In this document: positions 1 to 10,349 of the stretch, in pieces
Layout: each line of letters opens with the position of its first letter
How positions within the stretch are numbered: the first letter of the stretch is position 1
From: Streptomyces sp. AM 2-1-1
GTDB taxonomy: Bacteria > Actinomycetota > Actinomycetes > Streptomycetales > Streptomycetaceae
Direction of reading: 5' to 3'
NCBI RefSeq assembly: GCF_029167645.1
Contig: NZ_CP119147.1
Location: 2,480,001 to 2,544,000, forward strand
DNA length: 64,000 nt
Notes under the pieces: model-generated
Databases searched by the model: none
The model's input: the letters and a program-made list of their open reading frames with translations, nothing else
What the model was told of the DNA's origin: nothing
Position numbers and translations under genes: made by a program

Positions 1-76
1 GACCGGCGCCGCTCGGAGTGGACGGCCAACGAGTCATCCCGGCGTCGACGACGGCGAGCCGGTCGCATGGATCCAC

Positions 77-300
77 CTGGCCGAGGTGGTGGAGCGCGCC
101 GAGCGAGATGACGCGCCCACCGTGATCACCCGACGGGGCAAGCAGGTCGCGGCCGTCGTCTCCGTCGAGGTGCTGCGCGAGTACCAGAATGGGAAGAGCG
201 CGAGATCAACCGGATCGTCGACGACCGCATGGCCAAGGCGGCACCCGGCATACCGATCGAGGACATCATCACGAGGGAGACGCCGGCACGCGGTGAGTGA
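77..300 (+). pseudogene. Phd/YefM-type antitoxin, frameshifted remnant
   Basis: The reading frame from about position 77 gives LAEVVERAERDDAPTVI, followed by TRRGKQVAAVVS, which is the typical core of Phd/YefM antitoxins (DNA-binding antidotes of type II toxin-antitoxin pairs). After VLREY at about 184 the frame is lost. The expected tail (PEWEEREINRIVDDRMAKA, ending PARGE) continues in another frame to a TGA at 298-300. No normal N-terminus is visible: upstream codons read DDGEPVAWI, which resembles the end of a RelE toxin. The tail overlaps the toxin start by 8 bases, as in intact pairs. Either a real frameshift or a base error could explain this. Confidence 0.7.
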
Positions 301-556
301 GTACCGAACCGTCTTCTGGTCAGAGGCACAGGCCGAGCTCCGGAAGATCCCTTGCGACATGACCCTGCGCACCCTGGCCAAACCGACCGAGCTGGAGAGC
401 GACCCCCTCGGCCGTGCCACCACGGCGCTCGCGTCAGAGCCAGAACGCCGTCGACCGCGGGTCGGCGACTACCGGATCGTCGGCACGATCGACCAGGGAG
501 AGCCAGTGGTGTGGATCGTCCACGTCGGGCATCACTCCACCGTTGACGACACCTGA
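293..556 (+). CDS. RelE/ParE-family toxin
   Basis: This small protein of 87 residues starts at GTG 293, inside the end of the antitoxin frame. RelE/ParE-fold toxins of this size are ribosome-dependent mRNA endonucleases or gyrase inhibitors. The family pattern is visible: an N-terminal WSEAQAELRKIP helix, a central LESDPLGR loop, then RPRVGDYRIVGTIDQGE and a last strand VVWIVHVGHHSTVDD, where the RVGDYRI and VGHH elements are diagnostic. Position and overlap say it was the partner of the preceding Phd-like antitoxin. Since that antitoxin is frameshifted, the toxin may be weak, unexpressed or neutralised elsewhere. Which subfamily (RelE or ParE) is not settled. Confidence 0.8.
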   Translation: MSEYRTVFWSEAQAELRKIPCDMTLRTLAKPTELESDPLGRATTALASEPERRRPRVGDYRIVGTIDQGEPVVWIVHVGHHSTVDDT

Positions 557-973
557 TCCCGACCGATCCAGCGTCTGAACATCCGGCGCAGGTCCAGCAG
601 GGCCAGACCTTCGGCCGTCACAGCGCCTCCCTCATCAGGGCCGAGCAGAGGTGACTGATCGCCAGAAGGACCAGCACCGAACCAGCACGGTACGGGCGAA
701 GAGGCCGGGCCCTTAAGAGCCCGGCCCTTTCTGCTCCGCTTGTTCGCCACGTCAGCGACGTGCTGTTGTTCCATCCGCTCACACGTTGCAGCGGAACGTC
801 TGCGGACTGATCCTGACCTGCGGCGGAGCCCCATCCAGGGCTCTGAACTGGGGTTTCTTCGTTGACATGCGTTGGCTCCCGACGGCCGTTTACGGGTGTC
901 CTGCGGACTGGCCGGGCACCCCGGGCAGAGAAATGCATGGCACACCGGCGGGACCTCCAAGGAGACTGCGCAG
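557..973. other. Intergenic stretch with hairpins, no gene seen
   Basis: No convincing coding frame is seen here. Besides the strong hairpin at 703-726 there is a short inverted repeat at 748-762 (CACGTC, 3-base loop, GACGTG). Around 827-860 a CCCCA/TGGGG pairing is followed by TTTCTT and could be a weak terminator. The stretch separates the toxin-antitoxin remnant from the CPCC gene. Confidence 0.5.
703..726 (+). terminator. Hairpin terminator after the RelE-type toxin
   Basis: Perfect 8-bp stem GGCCGGGC/GCCCGGCC with an 8-base loop, followed by TTT. It lies 147 bases downstream of the toxin stop. Confidence 0.6.
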
Positions 974-1360
974 GTGAGCGATTCCTACCCCTGCCCATGC
1001 TGCGGGCACCGCGTGCTTGGCGAGATGCCCGGCTCGTACGAGATCTGCCCCGTCTGCTTCTGGGAGGACGACGGGGTCCAGTTCCGCTGGCCGACCATGG
1101 GCGGCGGCGCGAACAAGGTCTCCTTGATCGCGGCCCAGCGGAACTACCAGGACTTGGGCGCCTGCGACGAGCACGGCCGCCGGTTCGTCCGCCCACCGGC
1201 CGAGGACGAGCTGCTCGACCCCGCCTGGCGCCCCATCGATCTGACCCGGGACTCCTTCGAGGACTGGGCAGCCGAGGACTGCGCCCCGTGGCCCGAGGAC
1301 CTCTCGGTGCTCTGCTGGTGGCTCCCCACATTCTGGCGCCGGGACCATTCCGCGTCATGA
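974..1360 (+). CDS. CPCC-family cysteine-rich protein
   Basis: This 128-residue protein starts at GTG 974, preceded by AAGGAG at 959-964 with a spacing of 9 bases. The N-terminus YPCPCCGHRVLGEMPGSY is followed by EICPVCFWEDD. It therefore has the C-P-C-C plus C-P-V-C pattern of the CPCC domain, a presumed zinc-binding fold. The rest is acidic and rich in Trp. The biochemical role of the family is unknown. Such genes often lie among small accessory genes, and here it sits between toxin-antitoxin remnants and overlaps the next gene by ATGA at 1357, suggesting translational coupling. Confidence 0.8.
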   Translation: MSDSYPCPCCGHRVLGEMPGSYEICPVCFWEDDGVQFRWPTMGGGANKVSLIAAQRNYQDLGACDEHGRRFVRPPAEDELLDPAWRPIDLTRDSFEDWAAEDCAPWPEDLSVLCWWLPTFWRRDHSAS

Positions 1361-1722
1361 CCTCCCACATCGAGACACTCGTCCAGCAGCTCCACGGCGA
1401 GGCCGCCGCGTCCTACGACGCCCGCGCGGAGCTGATCTGGATCGGCGCCGACGCCATACCCGCCGTCATCGACGGCCTGCCTTCCCTCGGCGGCTTCGGT
1501 CAGCTGACCGCCATCGAGGTCTTCGAGCTGGACAGCGACAACCCGACCGTCCGCGATGGACGGCCATGGCCCTGGCGAGCCTGGAGATCGACGGCGCCAT
1601 CAAGCCCCTGCGCCACGCCTATCGCGCCTGCCTGGAACGGGCGACCCCTCCGGACTGGACCGAGTCTGTCGGCATCCGCTGGGCCCTGACCGAACTCGGC
1701 GCACGCACCCCGTCATCCCGCC
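1357..1722 (+). pseudogene. HEAT-like repeat protein, frameshifted
   Basis: The ATG at 1357 overlaps the stop of the CPCC gene. The frame reads MTSHIETLVQQLHGEAAA and continues to VFELDSDNPTVRD near 1560. After that the likely continuation, MALASLEIDGAIKPLRHAY and then WTESVGIRWALTELGA, is found in another frame from about 1566. The helical pairs with regularly spaced Leu and Ala, and the phrase ALTELGARTP, resemble HEAT repeats. One frameshift near 1560 breaks the gene. I do not recognise the specific family. Confidence 0.5.
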
Positions 1723-1740
1723 GCGCGCCCACGAGCCACC

Positions 1741-2155
1741 GCTGCGGACAACGCCCCCGGCTGGCCTTCAGCCCACTTCACCGAGCTCCTCAACGACCTG
1801 GCCGACCACGCCCAGGTGATCCTCTACTCACAGTTCTGGCGAGCGGACGCCGGCCGCCCGTACGGCGTCCCCGGCCCCGGCCCCGGCCCCGGCCCGGGAA
1901 CTCGACTGGACCGCGCCCTGGGAGCACCTGACCGAGGAAGCCCGCGCCTGGTCCCTCCTGGAAACCACCGAAGCCCCCGTCGGCGACAACATCTTCGTCG
2001 CACCCACCTGGATCGACCGCAACGACCTGTTCCCCGGAGAGGTGACCAACGCCGTCCCAGCGACCCGAGGCGACCAACCGCGCACGCGCCGGTCTGCGCA
2101 GGCACCACCATTTCCCCGCGACGCAGTACGACCATTGGTAGCATCGACACCATGA
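1741..2155 (+). pseudogene. Unrecognised gene remnant broken at a CCCCGG repeat
   Basis: One frame reads AHFTELLNDLADHAQVILY and then SQFWRADAGRPYGV up to about 1865. The natural continuation, ARELDWTAPWEHLTEEARA and then IFVAPTWIDRNDLFPGEV, is in another frame from about 1892. The switch falls inside a (CCCCGG)n tract at 1870-1897, so slippage in that tract is a likely cause. The second part has an acidic, Trp-rich character and stays open to a TGA at 2153-2155 that overlaps the start of the next gene by ATGA. I cannot name the family. Confidence 0.4.
1870..1897. repeat. (CCCCGG)n microsatellite
   Basis: About four tandem CCCCGG units lie inside the broken gene at 1741-2155. Expansion or contraction here would change the frame. 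Confidence 0.8.
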
Positions 2156-2403
2156 GCGGTAGCAAGAAATACTCCATCAGCCTGCCCGAGAATCTCGCCG
2201 AGGCTGCACGCGCCCACGTCGGACCCGGCGGTTTCTCTGCCTACGTCGCCGAAGCTCTCGAGCAGCGGATCGCCATGGACAAGCTCCGGGAGATCGTCGC
2301 CGACTTCGAGACCGACAACGAAGCCCTCACCCGCGAGGAGGTCGAGGCCGCCCGCGCGATGCTGCGCCACGACCACCGGCGGCTCGGCGGGGCCGCCGCC
2401 TGA
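2152..2403 (+). CDS. Small antitoxin-like protein paired with a PIN toxin
   Basis: 83-residue protein starting at ATG 2152. It begins MSGSKKYSISLPENLAEAAR, a beta-strand plus helix pattern like ribbon-helix-helix antitoxins (SISLPENLAEAARA), and continues with GGFSAYVAEALEQR and an acidic C-terminal helix LTREEVEAARAML. Its stop codon overlaps the start of the downstream PIN-domain gene (TGATG at 2401-2405), the usual layout of VapB-VapC-like pairs. It probably binds its own promoter and neutralises the toxin with its C-terminal part. The family assignment rests on size, pattern and context. Confidence 0.75.
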   Translation: MSGSKKYSISLPENLAEAARAHVGPGGFSAYVAEALEQRIAMDKLREIVADFETDNEALTREEVEAARAMLRHDHRRLGGAAA

Positions 2404-2795
2404 TGCCCGGCACCCTCCTGCTCGACAGCGAAGGCCTCTCGAAGCTCTACCGCAAGGACCGCACTGTTGCGGCTCTGGTCCAAGCAGCGTCGGAGGAGGG
2501 CGTCCGTGTCGCCACCAGCGCCATGACCACTCTCGAGGCCGACTACGAGCGCATCCACCCTGCACGCATCAGGTGGGTCCTTTCCCGCGTCGACGTCCAT
2601 GACATCACCAAGGAGATCACCGACCAAGCCGCCGCCCTCCTGCGCACCCACCGTCTCCACGGCCACAAGTACGCCATCGACGCCGCCTTCGCCGCCATCG
2701 CCCGCACCTCGCCCCGGCCGGTCACCGTCCTGACCTCCGACCCCGAGGACCTGACGCTCCTGTGCGGGCCTGCCGTAGAGGTCGTCAAGGTCTGA
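2403..2795 (+). CDS. PIN-domain ribonuclease toxin (VapC-like)
   Basis: 130-residue protein starting at ATG 2403, translationally coupled to the antitoxin upstream. PIN-domain toxins are Mg-dependent RNases with a cluster of acidic residues. Visible candidates are D8 in LLLDSEGLSK, the Glu in TTLEADYE, the Asp in KYAIDAAFAAIA and the Asp in VLTSDPEDL, in the expected order and spacing. The length matches the family. The pair is intact, unlike the toxin-antitoxin remnant at the start of the window. Confidence 0.85.
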   Translation: MPGTLLLDSEGLSKLYRKDRTVAALVQAASEEGVRVATSAMTTLEADYERIHPARIRWVLSRVDVHDITKEITDQAAALLRTHRLHGHKYAIDAAFAAIARTSPRPVTVLTSDPEDLTLLCGPAVEVVKV

Positions 2796-2918
2796 ACACC
2801 GGCGCCACGTCCTGCACCGCACGGACCCGCCCCCAACGACTCACAGGCATGGACCCCACACAACAGAGGCCGACCCGGACCGCCAACAGGCGCACCGGGC
2901 GAGTCTCTTGACGAATCG

Positions 2919-4007
<1,089 letters not shown>

Positions 4008-4346
4008 GTTGGCGACTTCCTGGAGTGCGGACGGGGCGGGAGGGGCGGAGCGTGCCGGGCCGGGCCCGGCAGTGGACCGATTCTCCAGTTTACGGGCGGG
4101 CCCGGCCGTGCCGTCACGGGTCCGGCGGAGCGTACGGAGCACGGGCGGGGGAACCGGGCGAGCCTGCCCGACCCACGCAGACGGAGGGCCCGACCCACGC
4201 AGACGCCGGGCAGGCGCCGCGAGCGCACCACGGAGGCACCGAACAGGGTCACCATTCGGCCGTGCGACGTCGAACGCAGCGCCAAGCTCCCCCAAAGCGC
4301 GTGTCCAACCCCTGATTCACCCTGTTCCGCGACCTACGTTGTCCGG
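4008..4346. other. Divergent promoter region of ychF and the DUF6542 gene
   Basis: 339 bases without a gene. A 17-base direct repeat (CCCGACCCACGCAGACG) lies at 4167-4183 and 4189-4205. Nothing else is firmly identified. Confidence 0.5.
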
Positions 4347-5105
4347 GTGGAGCAGCCCAGGACTCGACCCCCGCAGCGCAGGCAGTCTCAGGAGGCCTCG
4401 CCGGCCCCCCTGACCCCGCAGGACGCGGGTGCCCCCCTCGCGGAGAGTTCGGCCGTCTACCGGGTGGTCGGTACACCCGCCGCGCGGCGGAGCGTGCCTC
4501 CCGTGGTGCTCGCGCTGCGCCGCTTCCCCGATCCCCGGCTGACCGGTATCGGCGCGGGGCTCTTCGCCGCCGCGGTGATGTTCCTGCTGGCCTGCGTGGA
4601 CCGGTTGTTCTTCGACGCCTCGGCCCTCGTCTACGGGGTGCTCTTCGTGCCGGTCAGCGCGCTGACCGCGCTCTGGGTGCGCCCCGCCGACCTGGTGACC
4701 GCGCCCATCAGCGTGCCGATCGCCTTCGCCGTGGGCGTGGTGCCGGTCGCCGGGGGCGAGGGGGGCCTGGGTGGGCGGCTGATGGCGGTCGTCACCGCGC
4801 TCGCCGTACACGCCGGCTGGCTGTACGGGGGCACGCTCGTCGCGGGGGTCGTCGCGACCGTACGGAAGGTCCGGCAGATGCGGGAGCGGCAGCTCCTCCT
4901 CGCCGCGAAGGCGCTCCGTCCGGCCCCCGGTCCGCCCGGGGACCGCGATCCGGACGACGACGAGCCCCGCCCGGAGTACCGGCCGCGCCCGGAGGGGCAG
5001 TCCCGGCCGGGCAGGCGCGCACGGCCGGCGAAGGCACGTCCCGTCTCCGGGGCGCGCGGCGGACCCGTCGGCCGGGGCACCGCCCCCCGCACCCCCCAGG
5101 CGTGA
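4347..5105 (+). CDS. DUF6542-type membrane protein
   Basis: This protein of 252 residues starts at GTG 4347. The N-terminal 60 residues are Pro/Gln/Arg-rich and probably cytoplasmic. Three to four hydrophobic segments follow: LTGIGAGLFAAAVMFLLAC, ALVYGVLFVPVSALTALWV, VTAPISVPIAFAVGVVPVA and a GWLYGGTLVAGVVATV segment. A long charged Arg/Pro/Asp-rich tail ends the protein. This layout corresponds to the actinobacterial DUF6542 domain family, whose function is unknown. The frame is open far upstream, antisense to ychF, but that part has no protein-like character. It converges on ppgK. Confidence 0.75.
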   Translation: MEQPRTRPPQRRQSQEASPAPLTPQDAGAPLAESSAVYRVVGTPAARRSVPPVVLALRRFPDPRLTGIGAGLFAAAVMFLLACVDRLFFDASALVYGVLFVPVSALTALWVRPADLVTAPISVPIAFAVGVVPVAGGEGGLGGRLMAVVTALAVHAGWLYGGTLVAGVVATVRKVRQMRERQLLLAAKALRPAPGPPGDRDPDDDEPRPEYRPRPEGQSRPGRRARPAKARPVSGARGGPVGRGTAPRTPQA

Positions 5106-5110
5106 CACGG

Positions 5111-5158
5111 CGTTCGCCGGGCCGCGCTGGGAGAAGCGGACGCCGGGCCCGGCGAACG
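5111..5158. terminator. Putative terminator between convergent genes
   Basis: Inverted repeat CGTTCGCCGGGC (5111-5122) and GCCCGGCGAACG (5147-5158), just after the DUF6542 gene stop and facing ppgK. Two additional self-complementary GCCGGGCCCGGC elements lie at 5142-5153 and 5169-5180. Confidence 0.5.
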
Positions 5159-5261
5159 GGGAACGAATGCCGGGCCCGGCGGAAGAGAAGCAGAGGTCGG
5201 TAGAGGTGAGGGGGCGGTAAGGGGGCATCGGGCCCGGCAGACCGGGCACCCGTGCGGGCCG

Positions 5262-6005
5262 TTACTTCGTGGCCGCCCGGGCCGCCATCGCCGCGCCGAC
5301 GATGCCGGCGTTGTTCTGCAGCTGGGCCGGGACCATCTCCGCGCGGACGTGCTTGATGAGCGGCAGGAACTTGTCCGCCTTGCGGCTCACCCCGCCGCCG
5401 ATGATGAAGAGCTCGGGCGAGAACAGCATCTCCACGTGGGCGAGGTACTTCTGTACCCGGTGCGCCCAGTGCTCCCAGCTCAGGTCGTGGTCCTCCTTGG
5501 CCTTGGTCGACGCGTGCTTCTCCGCGTCGTGGCCGTTGAGCTCCAGGTGACCCAGTTCGGTGTTGGGGACGAGCTGCCCGTCGGTGAAGACGGCGGAGCC
5601 GATCCCGGTGCCGAAGGTGAGCAGGATGACCGTCCCCTTGCGGTCCTTGCCCGCGCCGAAGGTCATCTCGGCGACGCCCGCCGCGTCGGCGTCGTTGAGG
5701 ATCGTCACGGGACAGCCGAGCCGCTCGGAGAGCAGTGTGCGGGCGTCCAGATCGACCCAGCCCTTGTCGACGTTGGCGGCGGTGCGCGTGACGCCGTCGG
5801 TGACCACTCCGGGGAAGGTGATGCCGACCGGTCCGGACCAGTCGAAGTGGCCGATGACCTCGGCCACGCAGTCGGCCACGTCCTTGGGTACCGCGGGCTG
5901 GGGTGTCAGCACCTTGTGGCGCTCACGCGCCAAGTCCCCGCGATCCAGGTCCACGGGAGCGCCCTTGATCCCTGAACCGCCGATGTCCACTCCGAAGATC
6001 TCCAT
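5262..6005 (-). CDS. ppgK: Polyphosphate glucokinase
   Basis: 247-residue ROK-fold kinase that phosphorylates glucose with polyphosphate (and often ATP) to give glucose-6-phosphate in the cytoplasm. The start at 6005 gives [15 protein letters not shown], with the phosphate-1 motif at residues 7-14. Other landmarks are LNDADAAG (catalytic Asp), TFGTGIGSA (phosphate-2), ELGHLELNG and the C-terminal [13 protein letters not shown] adenosine region. Length agrees with actinobacterial PpgK. It converges on the DUF6542 gene and lies 85 bases downstream of ispH on the same strand. Confidence 0.95.
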   Translation of the reverse strand: MEIFGVDIGGSGIKGAPVDLDRGDLARERHKVLTPQPAVPKDVADCVAEVIGHFDWSGPVGITFPGVVTDGVTRTAANVDKGWVDLDARTLLSERLGCPVTILNDADAAGVAEMTFGAGKDRKGTVILLTFGTGIGSAVFTDGQLVPNTELGHLELNGHDAEKHASTKAKEDHDLSWEHWAHRVQKYLAHVEMLFSPELFIIGGGVSRKADKFLPLIKHVRAEMVPAQLQNNAGIVGAAMAARAATK

Positions 6006-6090
6006 GGGCACCACCGTAAGGGCACCGCGCGCCTCGCACGCCCCGACCGGACGGGACGTGCGAAAACGCTCGGGCGGGTGCGCCGGAGTG

Positions 6091-7071
6091 CTACTGCCGG
6101 GCCAGGGCGGCGGCCTCGGCGCGCAGGTCGCGGCGGAGCTCCTTGGGCAGTGAGAAGGTGATGGACTCCTCGGCCGTCCTGACCGTCTCCACGTCGGCGT
6201 AACCGCGCTCGGCGAGCCACTCCAGCACGCCGTCGACGAGGACGTCCGGGACGGAGGCACCGGAGGTCAGGCCGACCGTGCCGACACCTTCCAGCCAGCT
6301 CTCGTCGATCTCGGAGGCGAAGTCCACCAGGTGGGCGGCGGGGGCTCCGGCGTCGAGGGCGACCTCGACCATGCGGATCGAGTTGGAGGAGTTCTTGGAG
6401 CCGACGACGATGACCAGATCGGCGTCCTCGGCCAGCTTCTTCACGGCGACCTGGCGGTTCTGCGTGGCGTAGCAGATGTCGTCGCTCGGCGGGGAGAGCA
6501 GGTTGGGGAACTTGCTCTTCAGGGCGTCGACCGTCTCCATGGTCTCGTCGACCGAGAGGGTGGTCTGGGAGAGCCAGACGACCTTCGACTCGTCGCGGAC
6601 GGAGACGTTGGCGACGTCCTCGGGGCCGTCGACCAGGGTGATGTGGTCGGGGGCCTCGCCGCTGGTGCCGATGACCTCCTCGTGGCCCTCGTGGCCGATC
6701 AGGAGGATGTCGTAGTCCTCCTTGGCGAAGCGGACGGCTTCCTTGTGGACCTTGGTGACGAGCGGGCAGGTGGCGTCGATCGTGGCGAGCCGGCGTTCGG
6801 CGGCCTCCGCGTGCACGGTCGGGGCGACGCCGTGCGCGGAGAACATCACGATGGAGCCCTCGGGGACCTCCGCGGTGGTCTCCACGAAGATCGCCCCCTT
6901 CCTCTCCAGGGTCTGCACGACGTACTTGTTGTGCACGATCTCGTGGCGTACGTACACCGGGGCGCCGTACTGCTCCAGGGCCTTCTCGACGGCGATCACG
7001 GCGCGGTCCACGCCCGCGCAGTAGCCACGGGGCGCGGCGAGCAGGACACGGCGGGCAGGGGTAGCGGTCAT
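6091..7071 (-). CDS. ispH: 4-hydroxy-3-methylbut-2-enyl diphosphate reductase
   Basis: This is the last enzyme of the MEP isoprenoid pathway, making IPP and DMAPP from HMBPP with a [4Fe-4S] cluster. All three cluster cysteines are visible in their usual contexts: [10 protein letters not shown] (Cys18), [13 protein letters not shown] and [11 protein letters not shown]. The conserved [16 protein letters not shown] and GSKNSSNS motifs are also present. I chose ATG 7071 (MTATPARRV); ATG 7080 is an alternative nine bases upstream. The protein of 326 residues has a normal size. It is divergent from the APC permease gene. Confidence 0.95.
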   Translation of the reverse strand: MTATPARRVLLAAPRGYCAGVDRAVIAVEKALEQYGAPVYVRHEIVHNKYVVQTLERKGAIFVETTAEVPEGSIVMFSAHGVAPTVHAEAAERRLATIDATCPLVTKVHKEAVRFAKEDYDILLIGHEGHEEVIGTSGEAPDHITLVDGPEDVANVSVRDESKVVWLSQTTLSVDETMETVDALKSKFPNLLSPPSDDICYATQNRQVAVKKLAEDADLVIVVGSKNSSNSIRMVEVALDAGAPAAHLVDFASEIDESWLEGVGTVGLTSGASVPDVLVDGVLEWLAERGYADVETVRTAEESITFSLPKELRRDLRAEAAALARQ

Positions 7072-7184
7072 GCGTCCCATCGTAAGGCCGCGCCGAAGAG
7101 GCGCGGGAGCGGCCGGGTCGGGAGACTGGGCCGTGATCACCGGGGCCGTGGTCCCGGGGCAGCAGCGGACACCTTGGAGGGCCG

Positions 7185-8585
7185 ATGCCGGGAAGCAGTA
7201 CGGAACACGGGTTGCGCCGCACGCTCGGGTTCAGGGACCTGGTGGTCTACGGGCTGCTCTTCATCGCCCCGATGGCCCCGGTCGGGGTGTTCGGCACGCT
7301 GGACGCGAAGTCCGGCGGCGCGGTCGCACTCGTGTACGTCGTGGCGACGGTGGTGATGGCGTTCACGGCGTTCAGCTACGCGCAGATGGTGCGGGTGGCC
7401 CCGAAGGCCGGCTCGGTGTTCACGTACGCGCGCAAGGGGCTCGGTGAGGTGCCCGGGTTCATCGCGGGGTGGATGGCGATGCTCGACTACCTGCTGATCC
7501 CGGCCGTCGCGTACCTCTTCTCCGGCATCGCGATGAACGCGCTGGTCCCGGAGGTGTCGCGGTGGGTGTGGACGGCGATCGCGGTGGTGGTGACCACGGC
7601 GCTCAACCTGTGGGGGGTGCGGGCGGCGGCCCGGGTCGGCTTCGCGGTGCTGGCGCTGGAGATCGCGGTGCTGCTGGTGTTCGTGGTGTCGGCGGTGGTG
7701 GTGCTGGTCCGCGACGGCGCGCAGCGCGGCTGGCTGACACCGCTGACCGGGGACTCCGGCTTCTCGACGACCGCGGTGATCGGGGCGGTGTCGGTGGCGG
7801 TCCTCTCCTATCTGGGCTTCGACGCCATCGCCTCGTTCGCGGAGGAGGTGACGGGCGGGTCGGCGAAGGTCGCCCGGGCGGTGCTCTTCTGCCTGGTGAT
7901 GGCGGGGGCGCTCTTCGTGGTGCAGTCCTACCTGGCGGCGCTGCTGGAGCCGGTCTCCTCGGCGGAGCTGGCGGCCGACCCGGCGGCGCAGGGGTCGGCG
8001 TTCTACGACGCGGTGGACGCGTCGGTCGGCACCTGGCTGCACGACCTGGTCGCGGCGAGCAAGGCGGTCGGGGCGGCGTTCGCGGCGCTGGCGGGCCAGG
8101 CGGCGGCGGGCCGGCTGGTCTTCGCGATGGCGCGGGAGCGGCGGCTGCCCTCTTTCCTGGCACGGATCGACGCGAAGTCGGGGGTGCCGAGGGCGGCCCT
8201 GCTGTGCGCGGCGGTCATCACGCTGGTGGCGGCGGTGTGGGCGGCGCGGCGCGACGACGGGCTCGACCATCTGGTGTCCGTGGTGAACATCGGCGCGCTG
8301 ACCGCGTTCGTGCTGCTGCACGCGTCGGTGGTGGGCTGGTTCGTGGTCCGTCGGATGGAGGGCGCGCCGAGCTGGTGGCGCCATCTGGTGGTCCCGGTGC
8401 TGGGTACGGCGGCGCTGGTCGCGGTGATCGTGGAGGCGACGGCGAGCGCGCAGGTGGTGGGTGTCTGCTGGCTCGCCGTGGGACTCCTGGTGGTGGCGGT
8501 GCAGGGCGGCCGGCGTGGCGGGAGCGGTGGGGCCGACGACGACGGGGCCGGTACGGGGCCCGGGCCGGTCCGGTCCGGTGCGTGA
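7185..8585 (+). CDS. APC-superfamily amino acid permease
   Basis: 466-residue integral membrane protein. Hydrophobic segments run from [19 protein letters not shown] near residue 20 to [18 protein letters not shown] near 435, about twelve in all, followed by a short Gly/Asp-rich tail. The first segment ([10 protein letters not shown]), the [19 protein letters not shown] stretch and [15 protein letters not shown] are hallmarks of the amino acid-polyamine-organocation superfamily. It most likely imports amino acids or related amines by cation coupling. The substrate cannot be told from sequence. It is followed 38 bases later by xseA. Confidence 0.9.
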   Translation: MPGSSTEHGLRRTLGFRDLVVYGLLFIAPMAPVGVFGTLDAKSGGAVALVYVVATVVMAFTAFSYAQMVRVAPKAGSVFTYARKGLGEVPGFIAGWMAMLDYLLIPAVAYLFSGIAMNALVPEVSRWVWTAIAVVVTTALNLWGVRAAARVGFAVLALEIAVLLVFVVSAVVVLVRDGAQRGWLTPLTGDSGFSTTAVIGAVSVAVLSYLGFDAIASFAEEVTGGSAKVARAVLFCLVMAGALFVVQSYLAALLEPVSSAELAADPAAQGSAFYDAVDASVGTWLHDLVAASKAVGAAFAALAGQAAAGRLVFAMARERRLPSFLARIDAKSGVPRAALLCAAVITLVAAVWAARRDDGLDHLVSVVNIGALTAFVLLHASVVGWFVVRRMEGAPSWWRHLVVPVLGTAALVAVIVEATASAQVVGVCWLAVGLLVVAVQGGRRGGSGGADDDGAGTGPGPVRSGA

Positions 8586-8623
8586 CGGGCCCGCTGTCCG
8601 CGGCGGCCGTTACGCTCGCCCGT

Positions 8624-9835
8624 ATGGCTCTGAACACGTCCGCGGAAGCCCCGCTGCCCGTCGGTGAGGTGTCCCGGCTCATCGGCGGCTGGATCGACCG
8701 GCTCGGCGCGATCTGGGTCGAGGGGCAGATCACCCAGCTCTCCCGGCGTCCGGGTGCGGGCGTCGTCTTCCTCACGCTGCGCGACCCGGCGCACGACGTC
8801 TCGGTGAGCGTGACCTGCTTCCGGCAGGTCTTCGACCGGATCGCGGACGTGGTGACCGAGGGCGCGCGGGTCGTGGTCCTGGCGAAGCCGGAGTGGTACG
8901 CGCCGCGCGGGCAGCTCTCGCTCCGGGCGACGGAGATACGCCCGGTCGGCATCGGGGAGCTGCTGGTGCGGCTGGAGCAGCTGAAGAAGTCGCTCGCCCG
9001 GGAAGGCCTGTTCGCGCTGGACCGGAAGAAGCCGCTGCCCTTCCTGCCGCAGCTCGTCGGGCTGGTGTCGGGGCGGGCGTCGGCGGCCGAGCGCGATGTC
9101 CTGGAGAACGCCCGCCGCCGCTGGCCGGCCGTGCGGTTCGAGGTGCGCAACACCGCCGTGCAGGGTGTCCACGCGGTCAGCCAGGTGGTCCGGGCGGTCG
9201 AGGAGCTGGACGCGATGCCCGAGGTCGACGTGATCGTCGTCGCGCGGGGCGGCGGCAGCGTGGAGGATCTGCTGCCGTTCTCGGACGAGGCGCTGATCCG
9301 TGCCGTCGCCGCGTGCCGCACGCCGGTGGTCTCCGCGATCGGGCACGAGCCGGACTCCCCGCTGCTGGACCTGGTCGCGGACGTGCGCGCGTCCACGCCC
9401 ACGGACGCGGCGAAGAAGGTCGTGCCCGACGTGGGCGAGGAGCTGGACCGGGTCCAGCAGTTGCGGGACCGGGCGCTGCGGACCGTGAGCGGCCTGCTGG
9501 AGCGGGAGGAGCGGGGGCTCGCGCACGCGCTCGGGCGGCCGTCGATGGAACGTCCGCACCGGCTGGTGGACGAGCGGGCCGCCGAGGTGGAGGCGCTGAC
9601 GGGGCGGAGCCGCCGGGTGCTGGGGCATCTGCTGGACCGGGCCGATTCGGAGATCGCGCACACTCTGGCCCGGGTGGTCTCGCTCTCTCCGGCGGCCACC
9701 CTGGAGCGGGGTTACGCGGTGCTCCAGCGGGCGGACGGCCAGGTGGTGCGCTCCCCCGAGGAGGCCGGCGCCCCGGGCGAGCTGTTGCGGGCCCGCGTGT
9801 CGGAGGGCGACTTCTCGGTCCGGGTGGAGGGGTGA
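8624..9835 (+). CDS. xseA: Exodeoxyribonuclease VII large subunit
   Basis: Protein of 403 residues; ATG 8624 is chosen because family similarity starts with [18 protein letters not shown], although the frame is open into the permease gene. An N-terminal OB-fold ([14 protein letters not shown] to about residue 110) is followed by the catalytic domain with [44 protein letters not shown] and [13 protein letters not shown]. With XseB it degrades single-stranded DNA bidirectionally. xseB lies 174 bases downstream in the same direction, so the two are probably co-transcribed. Confidence 0.95.
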   Translation: MALNTSAEAPLPVGEVSRLIGGWIDRLGAIWVEGQITQLSRRPGAGVVFLTLRDPAHDVSVSVTCFRQVFDRIADVVTEGARVVVLAKPEWYAPRGQLSLRATEIRPVGIGELLVRLEQLKKSLAREGLFALDRKKPLPFLPQLVGLVSGRASAAERDVLENARRRWPAVRFEVRNTAVQGVHAVSQVVRAVEELDAMPEVDVIVVARGGGSVEDLLPFSDEALIRAVAACRTPVVSAIGHEPDSPLLDLVADVRASTPTDAAKKVVPDVGEELDRVQQLRDRALRTVSGLLEREERGLAHALGRPSMERPHRLVDERAAEVEALTGRSRRVLGHLLDRADSEIAHTLARVVSLSPAATLERGYAVLQRADGQVVRSPEEAGAPGELLRARVSEGDFSVRVEG

Positions 9836-9922
9836 CCCGCCGGGCGACCCGTCAGCCGACCCGGCCGTTCCTGCTCCCGGCCCCGCTCCGGCGACCGGCG
9901 ACACTCCGGCGACCGGGGACGG

Positions 9923-9968
9923 GACCGACCGGGGAGGACCGGCCGGGGACAGGACCGGCCGGGGACGG
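9923..9968. repeat. 16-bp tandem repeat between xseA and xseB
   Basis: About 2.9 copies of a 16-base unit GACCGGCCGGGGACAG with small changes. It fills part of the 174-base xseA-xseB gap. Confidence 0.7.
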
Positions 9969-10009
9969 GTCCGGAGCCGCTGTCGGTGCGCGCACATAGA
10001 GTGGACGGC

Positions 10010-10258
10010 ATGACGGACGACGGGACGACCACCGCCGGTGCGACCGGCACGCTCGGTTACGAGCAGGCGCGCGACGAGCTGATCGAGGTCGTGCGCCGGC
10101 TGGAGGCGGGCGGCACCACGCTCGAGGAGTCGCTGGCGCTCTGGGAGCGCGGCGAGGAGCTGGCGAAGGTGTGCCGCCGCTGGCTGGAGGGCGCCCGCGC
10201 CCGTCTCGACGCGGCGCTGGCCCGGCCGGAGGACGGCGACGGGGCCCCGACCCCGTAG
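10010..10258 (+). CDS. xseB: Exodeoxyribonuclease VII small subunit
   Basis: 82-residue protein starting at ATG 10010; GTG 9986 upstream is in frame but less likely. The core GYEQARDELIEVVRRLE, then GGTTLEESLALWERGEELA, is the XseB coiled-coil signature. It forms the small-subunit helices that bind the large subunit XseA encoded just upstream. The C-terminus is Asp/Pro-rich and not conserved. Confidence 0.95.
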   Translation: MTDDGTTTAGATGTLGYEQARDELIEVVRRLEAGGTTLEESLALWERGEELAKVCRRWLEGARARLDAALARPEDGDGAPTP

Positions 10259-10349
10259 CGCTCCGCCCGGTGCGGGCCCGGTCCCGCACCCCCGGACGTC
10301 CTCCGGGGCGGTCGTACAAGATCGTTGTGGTGTCCGTCACGCCGCCCCG

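Noticed and set aside
7469..8623. Upstream extension of the xseA frame through the permease gene
   Set aside because: This part is the permease gene read in another frame, extremely rich in Gly and Arg. XseA similarity begins just after ATG 8624.
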